Shown: positions 5,249 to 5,309 of the stretch, piece by piece
Numbering within the stretch: position 1 is the stretch's first letter
How the letters are laid out: each line of letters starts with the position of its first letter
Source: JACVRM01 sp036824245
GTDB taxonomy: Bacteria > Actinomycetota > Thermoleophilia > Gaiellales > Gaiellaceae
NCBI GenBank assembly: GCA_036824245.1
Contig: DAITAO010000133.1
Span: 1 to 5,309, forward strand
DNA length: 5,309 nt
Direction of reading: 5' to 3'
Made by a program: the position numbers and the translations under genes
The notes under the pieces: model-generated
What the model was told of the DNA's origin: nothing
Seen by the model: only the letters and a program-made list of their open reading frames with translations
Databases searched by the model: none

Positions 5249-5309
5249 ATGAAAGTCTTCGCCAAGGTGGCATCGGCAGGGATCGCAGGCTTGCTGGTCG
5301 CCGGCTTGA
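5249..5309 (+). CDS. Start of a gene for a probable exported or membrane protein (3' part outside window)
   Basis: Only 20 codons are inside the window, beginning MKVFAKVASAGIAGLLVAGL. Two lysines and then a run of small and hydrophobic residues look like a signal peptide or a first membrane helix. No function can be named. The frame is open to the right edge, and the start is supported by the -10 box six bases upstream. It follows the histidine kinase gene by 24 bp but has its own apparent promoter and a hairpin in between, so it may be a separate unit controlled by the two-component pair (inference from position). Confidence 0.6.
   Translation, partial: MKVFAKVASAGIAGLLVAGL

Noticed and set aside
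1..5309. CRISPR arrays, transposase genes, terminal inverted repeats, tRNA or rRNA genes
   Set aside because: No regularly spaced repeats, transposase motifs, or tRNA/rRNA consensus segments were seen on either strand.

Overview
This is a GC-rich bacterial window with dense coding, GTG starts, start codons placed a few bases after a TANNNT -10 box, and no long gene-free gaps. The protein families seen (a four-helix membrane PAS sensor of a type common in Thermoleophilia, a peptidoglycan-binding/CHAP-like protein, and a RegX3-like response regulator) suggest a deep-branching Actinomycetota lineage such as Thermoleophilia. That placement is inference from remembered family resemblance, not from a search.

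Layout. Bases 1-779 (minus): the 5' part of a membrane PAS sensor that runs off the left edge, probably into an HD-GYP output domain. Bases 780-953: a divergent intergenic region with a -10 box for each direction and a short dyad. Bases 954-1748 (plus): a peptidoglycan-binding plus CHAP-like protein whose catalytic Cys and His positions appear substituted. It converges, 3 bp apart, on a class I SAM-dependent methyltransferase (1752-2486 minus). The methyltransferase reading frame clearly continues upstream to about 2597 but has no ATG, GTG or TTG there. Bases 2598-2703: a leader that can fold almost completely (a hairpin plus a flush three-way junction) and ends directly at a strong Shine-Dalgarno. 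Bases 2704-3054 (plus): a small secreted cupredoxin with a complete type-1 copper ligand set. A 14-bp perfect hairpin (3064-3097) separates it from a two-component operon: an OmpR/PhoB response regulator (3123-3827) and a sensor histidine kinase (3830-5224) with a 2-bp gap. The kinase stop codon lies in the loop of another hairpin. A -10 box follows, and then the first 20 codons of a gene for a probable secreted or membrane protein (5249 to the right edge).

How the parts work together. The response regulator and kinase are a cognate pair: an extracytoplasmic sensor controlling a winged-helix transcription factor. The cupredoxin is an extracellular copper/electron-transfer protein just upstream, and the last gene is an export-targeted protein just downstream. 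Either could be a target of the pair, but only proximity supports that. The most unusual points are the structured leader with a possible anti-Shine-Dalgarno switch, the apparently inactivated CHAP-like domain, the methyltransferase without a recognisable start codon, and the repeated hairpin, then CTACNNT box, then start-codon arrangement that implies leaderless transcripts.
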